Below the pieces are notes generated by a model. It was not told the origin of the DNA. It did no database searches and saw only the letters and a program-made list of their open reading frames with translations. Shown here one piece after another: positions 1-5,381 of a DNA stretch of 5,381 nt. The stretch spans positions 1 through 5,381 of the forward strand of contig JACQEC010000169.1 in assembly GCA_016200765.1 (NCBI GenBank), given 5' to 3'. Every line of letters begins with the position of its first letter. Position 1 is the stretch's first letter. A program made the position numbers and the translations under genes. The stretch is from Chloroflexota bacterium (GTDB lineage: Bacteria; Chloroflexota; Anaerolineae; JACRMK01).

Positions 1-215
1 AACACGATGCTGACGGTCATCCACGGACGCGGCGGCAAGCCCACGCGAATCTCGGCGTATGACCAACCGACGGCCAGGCCGCCGAGCGCGGCAATCACCA
101 ACCCGGCGGGGAGAATGAACCAGATGGGTTCTATCCAGAAGTGATGGATGGTGAGAAAGACTAACAATCCCGCCACCCCCGCCAACACGCCGGCTATGAG
201 TTCAGGTGTCATCAT
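1..215 (-). CDS. Partial membrane protein, N-terminal part, function unknown
   Basis: The reverse strand is open from an ATG at 215 to the window edge, giving 71 complete residues that begin MMTPELIAGVLAG. Two hydrophobic segments can be seen, at about residues 6-23 and 31-53, separated by a short stretch with His-His and Trp. A third segment may begin near residue 65. There is no cleavable signal peptide pattern, so this looks like an integral inner-membrane protein. A GGGAGG Shine-Dalgarno sequence (reverse strand, about 221-226) lies 5 bases before the ATG at 215 and 8 before a second ATG at 212. Both starts are possible. The gene is divergent from the peptidase genes and need not share their role. 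I do not recognise the family, and the rest of the protein lies outside the window. Confidence 0.72.
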   Translation of the reverse strand, partial: MMTPELIAGVLAGVAGLLVFLTIHHFWIEPIWFILPAGLVIAALGGLAVGWSYAEIRVGLPPRPWMTVSIV

Positions 216-273
216 GCTTCCCTCCCGTTGACTGTGCGGTTCACTTTCCAAACTCTTATCCGAACTTTTCGGC

Positions 274-419
274 ACACGGGGCTCTTCAAAGTCTCTTGAC
301 AAGTTGGCAAGATTCCGTTCCTCGCTCGTGACGGATAGCCATATCCGCCACTCAAGGCTGCTGGATTTGGCAATCCAGCGGGAGCGAAGGTCGCCACTAA
401 CGACTTTTGAGGGGCTCTG
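274..419 (+). repeat. Branched inverted-repeat element (possible MITE or structured RNA)
   Basis: The outer arms at 276-293 and 402-420 can form 18 pairs with one bulged T. The four non-Watson-Crick positions are all G-T, so they would be G-U pairs in a + strand RNA. Inside lie a small hairpin (294-298 with 308-312), a stem CCTCGCTC (320-327) with GAGCGAAGG (382-390, one bulge), and two strong hairpins within that stem. One is CGGATA/TATCCG with loop GCCA (332-347, extendable to 328-351 past one mismatch). The other is GCTGGATT/AATCCAGC with loop TGGC (360-379). The 7-mer TTTCGGC occurs directly on both sides, at 267-273 and 420-426, as a target-site duplication would. It matches no RNA family that I recognise, and no T-box or terminator U-tract is visible. 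Confidence 0.5.
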
Positions 420-437
420 TTTCGGCGCGACATCGGC

Positions 438-467
438 TTGACGCGCCATAGGGCAATTTGGTAAACT
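438..467 (+). promoter_or_regulatory. Candidate sigma70-type promoter for the peptidase genes
   Basis: TTGACG (438-443, five of six matches to TTGACA) is followed after 18 bases by TAAACT (462-467, four of six matches to TATAAT). It points toward the S58 genes, with an expected transcript start near 474-476 and a leader of about 135 bases. It sits just outside the inverted-repeat element, so that element would lie upstream of this transcript. This is pattern matching only. The sigma factor consensus of this organism is not known. Confidence 0.4.
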
Positions 468-598
468 ACTGCCGCCGCGAGTGTCAGCGCACTGCGCGGC
501 TTTCTTTACTTTTCTCAGGATAGCCCCTAAGGTTCGATTTTCAAAATGGCGTTGCCGCTGTGACAGCTGCACGGGCGCGCGAGACTCATATGACAAGT

Positions 599-602
599 GG
601 AG
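599..602 (+). promoter_or_regulatory. RBS deciding the start of the first S58 gene
   Basis: GGAG lies 7 bases before the ATG at 610. The alternative in-frame GTG at 481 has no Shine-Dalgarno sequence before it. The family's conserved N-terminus (RARLRDLGI) begins at the ATG at 610, so 610 is preferred. Confidence 0.7.
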
Positions 603-609
603 CCGCGAG

Positions 610-1731
610 ATGACCCGCGCGCGCTTGCGCGACTTGGGTATCGCCATAGGCGTGCTGGCAACCGGCGCGCACAACGCCATCACCGACGTGGCCGGAGTGC
701 GCGTCGGGCATACAACGCTGATCTCCGGTGAGGGCGCGCTGGTGCCGGGGCGCGGGCCCGTGCGCACCGGTGTGACGGTCATCCTGCCGCATGGCGGCAA
801 CCTGTTCCGCGACAAAGTACATGCGGCCGTTCACACGATTAACGGCTTTGGCAAAGTCTTCGGCTTCGAGCAGGTGCGCGAACTGGGGCTAATCGAGTCG
901 CCGGTTGCGCTCACCAACACGCTCAACGTGGGGCTGGTGGCCGACGCGCTGGTCCAGCACGCCATCGAGCAGAATCCGGCGATTGGCATCAGCACGTCCA
1001 GCGTCAACGTGGTGGTTGGGGAGACCAACGACGGCTATCTCAACGACCTGCAGGGCCGCCACGTGCGCGCCGAGCATGTGCGGGCGGCCATCGCCTCGGC
1101 GGCGGCCGGGCCGGTCGCCGAAGGCGCGGTCGGCGCGGGCACCGGCACGACCTGTTTCGGCTGGAAAGGCGGCATCGGCACGTCCAGCCGCGTCGTGCCG
1201 CCACAGGACGGCGGCTTCACGATGGGCGCGCTGGTGCAGTCAAACTTTGGCGGCGCGCGCGATCTGATGGTGAACGGCGTGCCTGTTGGGCTTCACCTGC
1301 GGCCGCCCGACGCGCCGACCCGGCCCGTGCGTGATGCCGGCTCGATTATGATGGTGCTGGCAACGGATGCGCCGCTGACCTCGCGCCAACTGCGCCGGCT
1401 GTGCGCGCGCGCGGCCGCGGGGCTGGCGCGCACCGGTAGTGTCTATGCTCATGGCAGTGGCGATTTCGTCATCACCTTCAGCACGGCAGAGCCATCCGCG
1501 CATGAGCCAGCATCTCTGACGGCGGCTCGCACCGTGCTGGCCGACGAGGCAAGGGCCATGCGCTGGCTCTTTCCCGCGGTGGTCGAAGCCGTTGAGGAGG
1601 CCATTGTGAACTCGCTCTTCCGCGCCGAGACGACGGTTGGGCGCGACGGCCACACGGCCTATGGCCTGCCCATCGCGGATGCCGCCGCGCTCGTGCGCGA
1701 ATATCAACAGCAAACAGGAGCCGCAACATGA
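610..1731 (+). CDS. S58 family (DmpA/P1-type) self-processing aminopeptidase, paralog 1
   Basis: This 373-residue protein belongs to the DmpA/BapA family (MEROPS S58). These Ntn-type hydrolases cleave themselves into alpha and beta chains and act as L-aminopeptidases, D-esterases/amidases or beta-peptidyl aminopeptidases. Visible family blocks are RARLRDLGI (residues 3-11), NAITDVAGVRVGHTT (22-36), VRTGVTVILP (51-60), LTNTLNVG (101-108), ETNDGYLND (138-146), GPVAEGAVGAGTG (167-179), KGGIGTSSR (186-194) and VQSNFG (209-214). The predicted self-cleavage site is Gly244-Ser245 (GSIMMVLATDAPL), leaving a beta chain of 129 residues. Ser283 and Asp285 in HGSGD sit 38 and 40 residues later, the spacing known for Ser250, Ser288 and residue 290 in characterised members. 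The HTINGFGK region resembles DmpA itself. No signal peptide is seen, so it is probably cytoplasmic. The TGA stop overlaps the next start (ATGA). The exact substrate cannot be told from sequence. Confidence 0.93.
   Translation: MTRARLRDLGIAIGVLATGAHNAITDVAGVRVGHTTLISGEGALVPGRGPVRTGVTVILPHGGNLFRDKVHAAVHTINGFGKVFGFEQVRELGLIESPVALTNTLNVGLVADALVQHAIEQNPAIGISTSSVNVVVGETNDGYLNDLQGRHVRAEHVRAAIASAAAGPVAEGAVGAGTGTTCFGWKGGIGTSSRVVPPQDGGFTMGALVQSNFGGARDLMVNGVPVGLHLRPPDAPTRPVRDAGSIMMVLATDAPLTSRQLRRLCARAAAGLARTGSVYAHGSGDFVITFSTAEPSAHEPASLTAARTVLADEARAMRWLFPAVVEAVEEAIVNSLFRAETTVGRDGHTAYGLPIADAAALVREYQQQTGAAT
1716..1720 (+). promoter_or_regulatory. RBS of the second S58 gene, inside the end of the first
   Basis: AGGAG lies 7 bases before the ATG at 1728 and within the last codons of the upstream gene, whose stop overlaps this start. 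The arrangement is typical of translational coupling and suggests matched expression of the two paralogs. Confidence 0.75.
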
Positions 1732-2801
1732 CCCGTGCGCGACTGCGCGATCTGGGCATTACCATCGGCACACTGCCGACGGGCGAGCACAACGCGATCA
1801 CCGATGTGCCGGGGATATGGGTTGGGCACTCGACGATCATCGCCGACGAGCCGCGCGTCGCGCGCACCGGCGTGACGATTATCACCCCGCGCGAAGGGAT
1901 GATTGACCATAATCAAGCCTTCGCCGGCTACCATTCGTTCAACGGCAACGGCGAAATGACCGGCCTGCTGTGGGTGGAGGAGTCCGGGATGCTGGGCTCG
2001 CCGATTGCCATCACGAACACCCATCAGGTTGGCGTGGTGCGCGACGCGCTCGTCGCTTACGAAGCCGAGCGCGGCGACGGGACGCGCTTCTTTTTGCCGG
2101 TGGTGGCCGAAACTTTTGACGGATGGCTCAACGACATCGGCGGTTTTCATGTCACCAAGGAGCATGTCTATGCGGCGCTGGCCGCGGCGCGCGGCGGGCC
2201 GGTGGCCGAGGGGAACGTCGGCGGCGGCACGGGCATGATGTGCCACGACTTCAAGGGCGGCATTGGCACCGCCTCGCGGGTTGTGGACAGCCAGAGCGGC
2301 CATTACACGGTGGGCGCTCTGGTGCAGGCCAACTACGGCAGTCGCCACCTCTTGCGCGTGGATGGGGTGCCCGTGGGCCGGGAGATCGGCTTTGAGCATA
2401 CACCCGCGCCGCGCCGTGAAGCGCCGCGCACCGGCTCCATCATCGTCGTCATCGCCAGCGATGCCCCCCTCCTGCCGATGCAGTGCAAACGCTTGGCCCA
2501 GCGCGCAACGGTTGGGCTGGCGCGCGCGGGGGGCGTGGGCGCGAACAGCAGTGGCGACATCTTTCTGGCGTTTGCGACGGGCAACGACCTGCTATTGGGG
2601 GCCAAAGCGCCTGTGGAGTTGAGGATGGTGCCCAACCACCACATGACGCCGTTCTTCGAGGCGGTCGCCGAGGCGGTGGAAGAGTCCATCCTCAACGCGC
2701 TGACCGCCGCCGAGACGATGGTCGGCTTTCAGGGGCGCACGGCCTATGCCCTGCCGCTCGACGAACTTCAGCGGGTGTGGCGCAAGCATCGCCCGGCCTG
2801 A
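1728..2801 (+). CDS. S58 family (DmpA/BapA-type) self-processing aminopeptidase, paralog 2
   Basis: This 357-residue protein shares the fold and most family blocks with its upstream neighbour: 28 of the first 37 residues are identical, with much lower agreement later. Blocks seen are RARLRDLGI (3-11), NAITDVPGIWVGHST (22-36), FNGNGEMTG (71-79), AITNTHQVGVVRDA (94-107), GPVAEGNVGGGTG (157-169), KGGIGTASR (176-184) and VQANYG (199-204). The predicted self-cleavage is at Gly236-Ser237 (GSIIVVIASDAPL), giving a beta chain of 121 residues. Ser275 and Asp277 in NSSGD match the known second Ser and acidic residue. Two regions differ from paralog 1: NGNGEMTGLLWVEESG replaces the DmpA-like NGFGK stretch, and DGW (Trp133) replaces DGY (Tyr143 in paralog 1). 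These changes suggest another substrate range. It has no signal peptide, so it is probably cytoplasmic. The start is fixed by the family N-terminus and the AGGAG at 1716-1720. Confidence 0.93.
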   Translation: MTRARLRDLGITIGTLPTGEHNAITDVPGIWVGHSTIIADEPRVARTGVTIITPREGMIDHNQAFAGYHSFNGNGEMTGLLWVEESGMLGSPIAITNTHQVGVVRDALVAYEAERGDGTRFFLPVVAETFDGWLNDIGGFHVTKEHVYAALAAARGGPVAEGNVGGGTGMMCHDFKGGIGTASRVVDSQSGHYTVGALVQANYGSRHLLRVDGVPVGREIGFEHTPAPRREAPRTGSIIVVIASDAPLLPMQCKRLAQRATVGLARAGGVGANSSGDIFLAFATGNDLLLGAKAPVELRMVPNHHMTPFFEAVAEAVEESILNALTAAETMVGFQGRTAYALPLDELQRVWRKHRPA

Positions 2802-2809
2802 AGCCGGCC

Positions 2810-2865
2810 TGATGGCCGATGGCTGATGGCTATCTGCCATTCGCTATCTGCTATCGGCTATTGGT
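2810..2865. repeat. Degenerate heptanucleotide tandem repeat, eight units
   Basis: The spacer between the S58 pair and the M28 gene reads as eight consecutive 7-mers with no gaps: TGATGGC, CGATGGC, TGATGGC, TATCTGC, CATTCGC, TATCTGC, TATCGGC, TATTGGT. The shared pattern is pyrimidine-[GA]-A-T, and in most units GC at the end; every unit has T at its fourth or third position in the AT core. Its last units form a 6-base inverted repeat GCTATC/GATAGC (2850-2855 with 2866-2871) directly before the M28 RBS. It is non-coding and fills nearly the whole 78-base gap. Confidence 0.6.
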
Positions 2866-2873
2866 GATAGCAA

Positions 2874-2881
2874 GAGGTGAT
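2874..2881 (+). promoter_or_regulatory. Extended Shine-Dalgarno of the M28 gene
   Basis: GAGGTGAT is an eight-base match to the complement of the usual 16S rRNA 3' end. It overlaps two candidate starts, GTG 2877 and ATG 2880. By spacing, the GTG at 2883 (5 bases after GAGG) fits best, although ATG 2880 is the conventional choice. The three starts are in one frame and differ by only two residues. Confidence 0.55.
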
Positions 2882-4487
2882 GGTGAACACAACGCATCCC
2901 ACTGACAAAAGCGTGTTAGCGCGGCCCGTTTGGATGGCGGCGTGGCTGTTGCTCTGCATTCTGCTCTCCGCGTGCGCCCTGACCGACTTGACGAGCGCGC
3001 CGGTCTCCGAGAACACGCCCGCGCGCCCGCCAGCGTCCACCGCGCCGGCCAACCCGACAACGGCAACCGGGCGACCGACCGATCAGCCAACGCTCACCCC
3101 CGAACCGCTTCGGGGGCAGGCCGCGTCGCCCTTCAGCGCCGACCCGCAGATTGCCTTCGCGCAAAAATTCGACGGCAAAGACGCCTACGAGTTCACCCGT
3201 TTCCTGACCTCGGCGGAACTGGCGGGACGCAAGGCCGGTGCCGCCGGGGGCGACAAGGCCGCGGACTACATTGCGCAGGCGTTCAAGGCGGCGGGCCTGA
3301 AGCCGGTCGGTGATAACAACACCTACTTCCAGAGTCTCACCCTGCCCTTTATTGATCTGGGCGAGCCGCCCACGCTGAAGATTCTCAACGCCGATGGCAG
3401 TGTGAAGCGGGCGTTCCAGTTTCGCGCCGACTTTCGCGAAAGCGGCTCGTGGCTGTCCAGCGATGGGCATGCCGAGGGCCCGCTGGTCTTTCTGGGGCGC
3501 GCGGGCAACCGCGATATGGATCTGGCGGGCGACCTCAAAGGCAAGATCGCGCTGATTCTGCCCCCGCCCAACACGCCCGTACAGCGGCTGATGGACGCGG
3601 TCTCGGCGAGGGGCATCACCGGCCTCATCGCGATTACCGGCAGCGCCGATGGCTTGAAGTTTAAGAGTTCGTATATCGTCGGCAGTCAGCGCGCCGGAGA
3701 GACGCGCGCCCTGCTGGTGGTCAGCCGCGCAGTAGCCGACGACCTGCTGAGCGGCAGTGGCGCGACCCTGCGGGAGCTGGAAGATAAGCTTAACCGCGAT
3801 GGCGCGGCTTTCGCGGCGACGCCCAACCGGGTGGCGATGACGATGCGCCTGGCCTCGCTGGCCGACCGCCCCACCCGCAACGTCATCGGCGTGATAGCGG
3901 GCAGTGACCCCGCGCTCGCTAACGAGGTCGTGATGGTGGGCGGCCACTACGACCATGTGGGCGCCGACCCCGGCGGCATCCTATTTCAGGGGGCGAACGA
4001 CAACGCCTCCGGCACCGCCGTCGTGATGGCCCTCGCCGCCCACTTCGCCCAAAACAACATTCGGCTCAAGCGCACGATTGTCTTTGCCGCGTGGACAGCC
4101 GAGGAGTCCGGCTTAGTCGGCTCGAAGTATTACGTTGAGCACCCCATCTTCCCGCTGAAGCAGACCATCGCCTACATCAATCTCGATGTGGTGGGCGCGG
4201 GCGAAGGGCAAGGCCTGACCGTCACCAACGATTCGCCGTCGCTGGGCGACGTCGCGCGCGCGAGCGCGAAGGACCTTGGGATCAAGACGGGCGGCGGCGG
4301 CGCGGGCGGCGGCAGTGATCACGAGTCGTTCCTCGAAAAAGGCGTGCGCTCGACGTTCTTTATCTGGCAGAACTACGGCTCGATCCACACACCCGACGAC
4401 ACCTTTGATCAGATTGATGTCAATAAGCTAAAGGCCACCGGTCAGGTTGCCGCGCTCACGCTGTTGAGGCTGGCGCAGGGCCAGTAA
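2880..4487 (+). CDS. M28 family zinc aminopeptidase, secreted lipoprotein
   Basis: This protein of about 535 residues is a zinc exopeptidase removing N-terminal amino acids outside the cytoplasmic membrane. Numbering is from ATG 2880. Residues 10-32 form a lipoprotein signal (Arg, a hydrophobic stretch, lipobox LSAC with Cys32), followed by a Thr/Pro/Ala-rich linker to about residue 80. The motif ELAGRKAG (113-120) opens the peptidase part. Residues about 150-320 look like the PA-type insert common in this family. The catalytic core shows every M28 ligand: His356 and Asp358 in GGHYDH, the bridging Asp374 in GANDNASG, the general base Glu408 and ligand Glu409 in WTAEESG, Asp436 in NLDVVG, and the last His503 in HTPDDT. 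A Gly-rich run (470-478) precedes SDHESF near the active site. The linker contains a palindrome at 3097-3116. It lies 78 bases after the S58 pair and 30 before the GGT gene, probably in one operon. Substrate preference is unknown. Confidence 0.94.
   Translation: MVNTTHPTDKSVLARPVWMAAWLLLCILLSACALTDLTSAPVSENTPARPPASTAPANPTTATGRPTDQPTLTPEPLRGQAASPFSADPQIAFAQKFDGKDAYEFTRFLTSAELAGRKAGAAGGDKAADYIAQAFKAAGLKPVGDNNTYFQSLTLPFIDLGEPPTLKILNADGSVKRAFQFRADFRESGSWLSSDGHAEGPLVFLGRAGNRDMDLAGDLKGKIALILPPPNTPVQRLMDAVSARGITGLIAITGSADGLKFKSSYIVGSQRAGETRALLVVSRAVADDLLSGSGATLRELEDKLNRDGAAFAATPNRVAMTMRLASLADRPTRNVIGVIAGSDPALANEVVMVGGHYDHVGADPGGILFQGANDNASGTAVVMALAAHFAQNNIRLKRTIVFAAWTAEESGLVGSKYYVEHPIFPLKQTIAYINLDVVGAGEGQGLTVTNDSPSLGDVARASAKDLGIKTGGGGAGGGSDHESFLEKGVRSTFFIWQNYGSIHTPDDTFDQIDVNKLKATGQVAALTLLRLAQGQ
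3097..3116. repeat. In-gene palindrome, copy 1 (M28 linker)
   Basis: CCCCCGAA and TTCGGGGG form a perfect 8-base inverted repeat around the loop CCGC. It encodes the T-P-E-P-L-R-G part of the low-complexity linker behind the lipobox (residues 73-79). Taking one base on the left and one or two on the right, it aligns without gaps with the palindrome in the GGT gene at 4752-4773, with 17 of 22 bases identical, and is read in the same frame. Confidence 0.6.
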
Positions 4488-4517
4488 GACGCGGGCGCGG
4501 CGAGAAAGGCATTTCTC

Positions 4518-5381
4518 ATGAGCAATCCGCAGGTCGTCAGCGGCGAGCGTTTTCCGTCGCGCCGCTCGATGGTCGCGTCCAAAAACGGCATCGTCGCCAC
4601 CAGCCAGCCCCTGGCGACTATGGCGGGCGTGCGTATCCTGATGCAGGGCGGCAACGCTTTCGATGCCGCCGTCGCCGCCAGCGCCGCCATTAACGTCACC
4701 GAGCCGATGACCAACGGCGTCGGCGGCGATATGTTTGCGCTGAACTATCTGGCCCCCGATCCCAGTCGGGGGCTGGCCGAGAGCCGGCAAGTGACCGCGC
4801 TCAACGGCAGTGGGCGCGCCCCGCGCAAGGCCACTCTCAAATATTATCAGGACAGGGGCTTCCAGCAGATGCCCGTGATGGGGATGCTGGCGGTCACCAC
4901 GCCGGGCACGGTGGATGGCTGGGCGACCCTGCTGAAGGTTCACGGCACGATGACGCTGGGGCAAGTCTTGCAGCCGGCGATTGAACTGGCGAGCGAGGGC
5001 TTCCCCGTATCGGAGATGATGGCGCGGAGTTGGGGCCACATTGCCGCACGGGTCAAGGACTATCCGGAAACGATTCAAACCTACTTCATCGCCGGCCGCG
5101 CGCCGCGCGCGGGCGAAATCTTCCGCAACCCGAACATGGCGCGCACCTTGCGGCTGATTGCCGAGCAGGGGCGCGACGCCTTCTATCTGGGGGAGATCGC
5201 GGAAAAGATTGTGCGCGCCTCCGAGCAGTACGGCGGGCTTTTCACGATGCAGGATTTGGCCGAGCACACCAGCACGTGGGATGAGCCGATCGCGGTGGAC
5301 TACGGCGGCTATCGGGTTTACGAGTGCCCGCCAAACGGGCAGGGCATCGCCGCGCTGATGGCGCTGAACCTCGTCCGCGAG
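4518..5381 (+). CDS. ggt: Gamma-glutamyltransferase-like Ntn hydrolase, N-terminal part
   Basis: The frame is open from ATG 4518 to the right edge, 288 residues. It belongs to the gamma-glutamyltranspeptidase family (MEROPS T3), which self-cleaves and transfers or hydrolyses gamma-glutamyl groups, for example of glutathione. Diagnostic blocks are GGNAFDAAVAASAAINVTEP (44-63), GVGGDMFAL (67-75), LNGSGRAP (95-102), TTPGTVDGW (127-135), LQPAIELASEGFPVSE (151-166) and YRVYECPPNGQG (265-276). The catalytic Thr and the small subunit lie beyond the window. Two oddities are visible. No signal peptide is seen, so a cytoplasmic enzyme is likely, unlike the periplasmic E. coli protein. Also, Ser98 of GSGRAP stands where the E. 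coli type has the substrate-binding Arg of REMAP. Some GGT-like or acylase-like members share this, so activity on gamma-glutamyl compounds is not assured. AAAGG at 4505-4509 is the RBS, 8 bases from the start. It is probably in an operon with the M28 gene. Confidence 0.93.
   Translation, partial: MSNPQVVSGERFPSRRSMVASKNGIVATSQPLATMAGVRILMQGGNAFDAAVAASAAINVTEPMTNGVGGDMFALNYLAPDPSRGLAESRQVTALNGSGRAPRKATLKYYQDRGFQQMPVMGMLAVTTPGTVDGWATLLKVHGTMTLGQVLQPAIELASEGFPVSEMMARSWGHIAARVKDYPETIQTYFIAGRAPRAGEIFRNPNMARTLRLIAEQGRDAFYLGEIAEKIVRASEQYGGLFTMQDLAEHTSTWDEPIAVDYGGYRVYECPPNGQGIAALMALNLVRE
4752..4773. repeat. In-gene palindrome, copy 2 (GGT gene)
   Basis: GCCCCCGA and TCGGGGGC form a perfect 8-base inverted repeat around a six-base loop (TCCCAG). 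It encodes A-P-D-P-S-R-G at residues 79-85, between the conserved GGDMFAL strand and LNGSGRAP. Family members as I remember them have a shorter turn here (roughly YDAKTGKVTALNGSG), so the palindrome coincides with extra residues. It matches the M28 palindrome at 3096-3117 in length, frame and 17 of 22 bases. Confidence 0.6.

Larger units (their letters stand above)
216..609. other. Divergent intergenic region, 394 bases
   Basis: No convincing gene lies here. The left part (216-266) is the leader of the leftward membrane-protein gene. The middle (267-426) is an inverted-repeat element bracketed by short direct repeats. A candidate rightward promoter follows at 438-467. The remaining 130 bases (480-609) would be the 5' untranslated leader of the first peptidase gene. 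They contain an 11-base odd palindrome (557-567) and an RBS at 599-602. The stretch is visibly less GC-rich than the flanking genes, as expected for non-coding DNA here. No clear promoter for the leftward gene was found. Confidence 0.7.

Noticed and set aside
276..420. T-box riboswitch or integron attC site as the identity of the branched element
   Set aside because: The T-box consensus (TGGNACCGCG) and a terminator are absent, and the attC core sites are not in the required order.
212..433. 73-residue reverse-strand frame ending at the start of the membrane protein
   Set aside because: It runs straight through the inverted-repeat element, has a composition unlike a folded protein and shows no family motif; it is best explained as chance.
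481..609. 43-residue N-terminal extension of the first S58 protein from GTG 481
   Set aside because: There is no RBS before 481, the residues are Cys/Arg-rich and unlike the family, and a good GGAG precedes ATG 610, where the conserved N-terminus begins.
905..1267. Overlapping + strand frames rich in Arg, Ser and Trp within the S58 genes
   Set aside because: They are out-of-frame readings of a GC-rich gene with no RBS or recognisable motif.
2793..2818. Small GC hairpins around the stop of the second S58 gene as a terminator
   Set aside because: The stems are only 5 bases, there is no T-tract, and one includes the stop codon; read-through into the M28 gene seems more likely.
2916..3956. Long reverse-strand frame (346 residues) across the M28 gene, with similar ones at 1704-2399 and 4428-5267
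   Set aside because: These are antisense shadows common in GC-rich coding DNA; the + strand proteins show full catalytic motifs and the shadows show none.

Overview
The window is GC-rich (clearly above 60 % by eye) and tightly packed with four genes on the + strand and the start of one on the - strand. No rRNA, tRNA, CRISPR array or transposase gene was found. The coding style (GC-rich codons, a lipoprotein with a Thr/Pro-rich linker behind its lipobox, a tandem pair of S58 peptidases, a gamma-glutamyltransferase without signal peptide) suggests an environmental bacterium, perhaps a Chloroflexota lineage. That placement is an inference from style, not proof.

Layout: (1) 1-215, - strand: the first 71 residues of an unrecognised membrane protein, running off the left edge. 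(2) 216-609: a divergent intergenic region. It holds a striking inverted-repeat element (about 274-419) that can fold into a branched structure and is bracketed by a 7-base direct repeat, followed by a plausible sigma70-type promoter (438-467) pointing right. (3) 610-1731 and 1728-2801: two paralogous S58 (DmpA/BapA-type) self-processing peptidases, joined by an ATGA stop/start overlap. (4) 2802-2879: a short spacer made largely of a degenerate 7-base tandem repeat. (5) 2880-4487: a secreted lipoprotein zinc aminopeptidase of family M28 with all metal ligands visible. (6) 4518-5381: the N-terminal 288 residues of a gamma-glutamyltransferase-like Ntn hydrolase (family T3), cut by the right edge before its catalytic Thr.

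All four + strand genes encode peptide- or amide-hydrolysing enzymes and lie close together (overlap of 4, then gaps of 78 and 30 bases). They probably form one transcription unit for peptide use: the M28 lipoprotein would trim peptides outside the membrane. The S58 pair and the GGT-like enzyme have no visible signal peptide and would work on imported small, D-, beta- or gamma-linked peptides or amides. The joint pathway is inference.

The most unusual signals are not the genes but the small DNA structures: the possible MITE/structured RNA at 267-426, the heptanucleotide repeat before the M28 gene, and a matched pair of 22-base palindromes inserted in the same reading frame in two unrelated genes (M28 and GGT).
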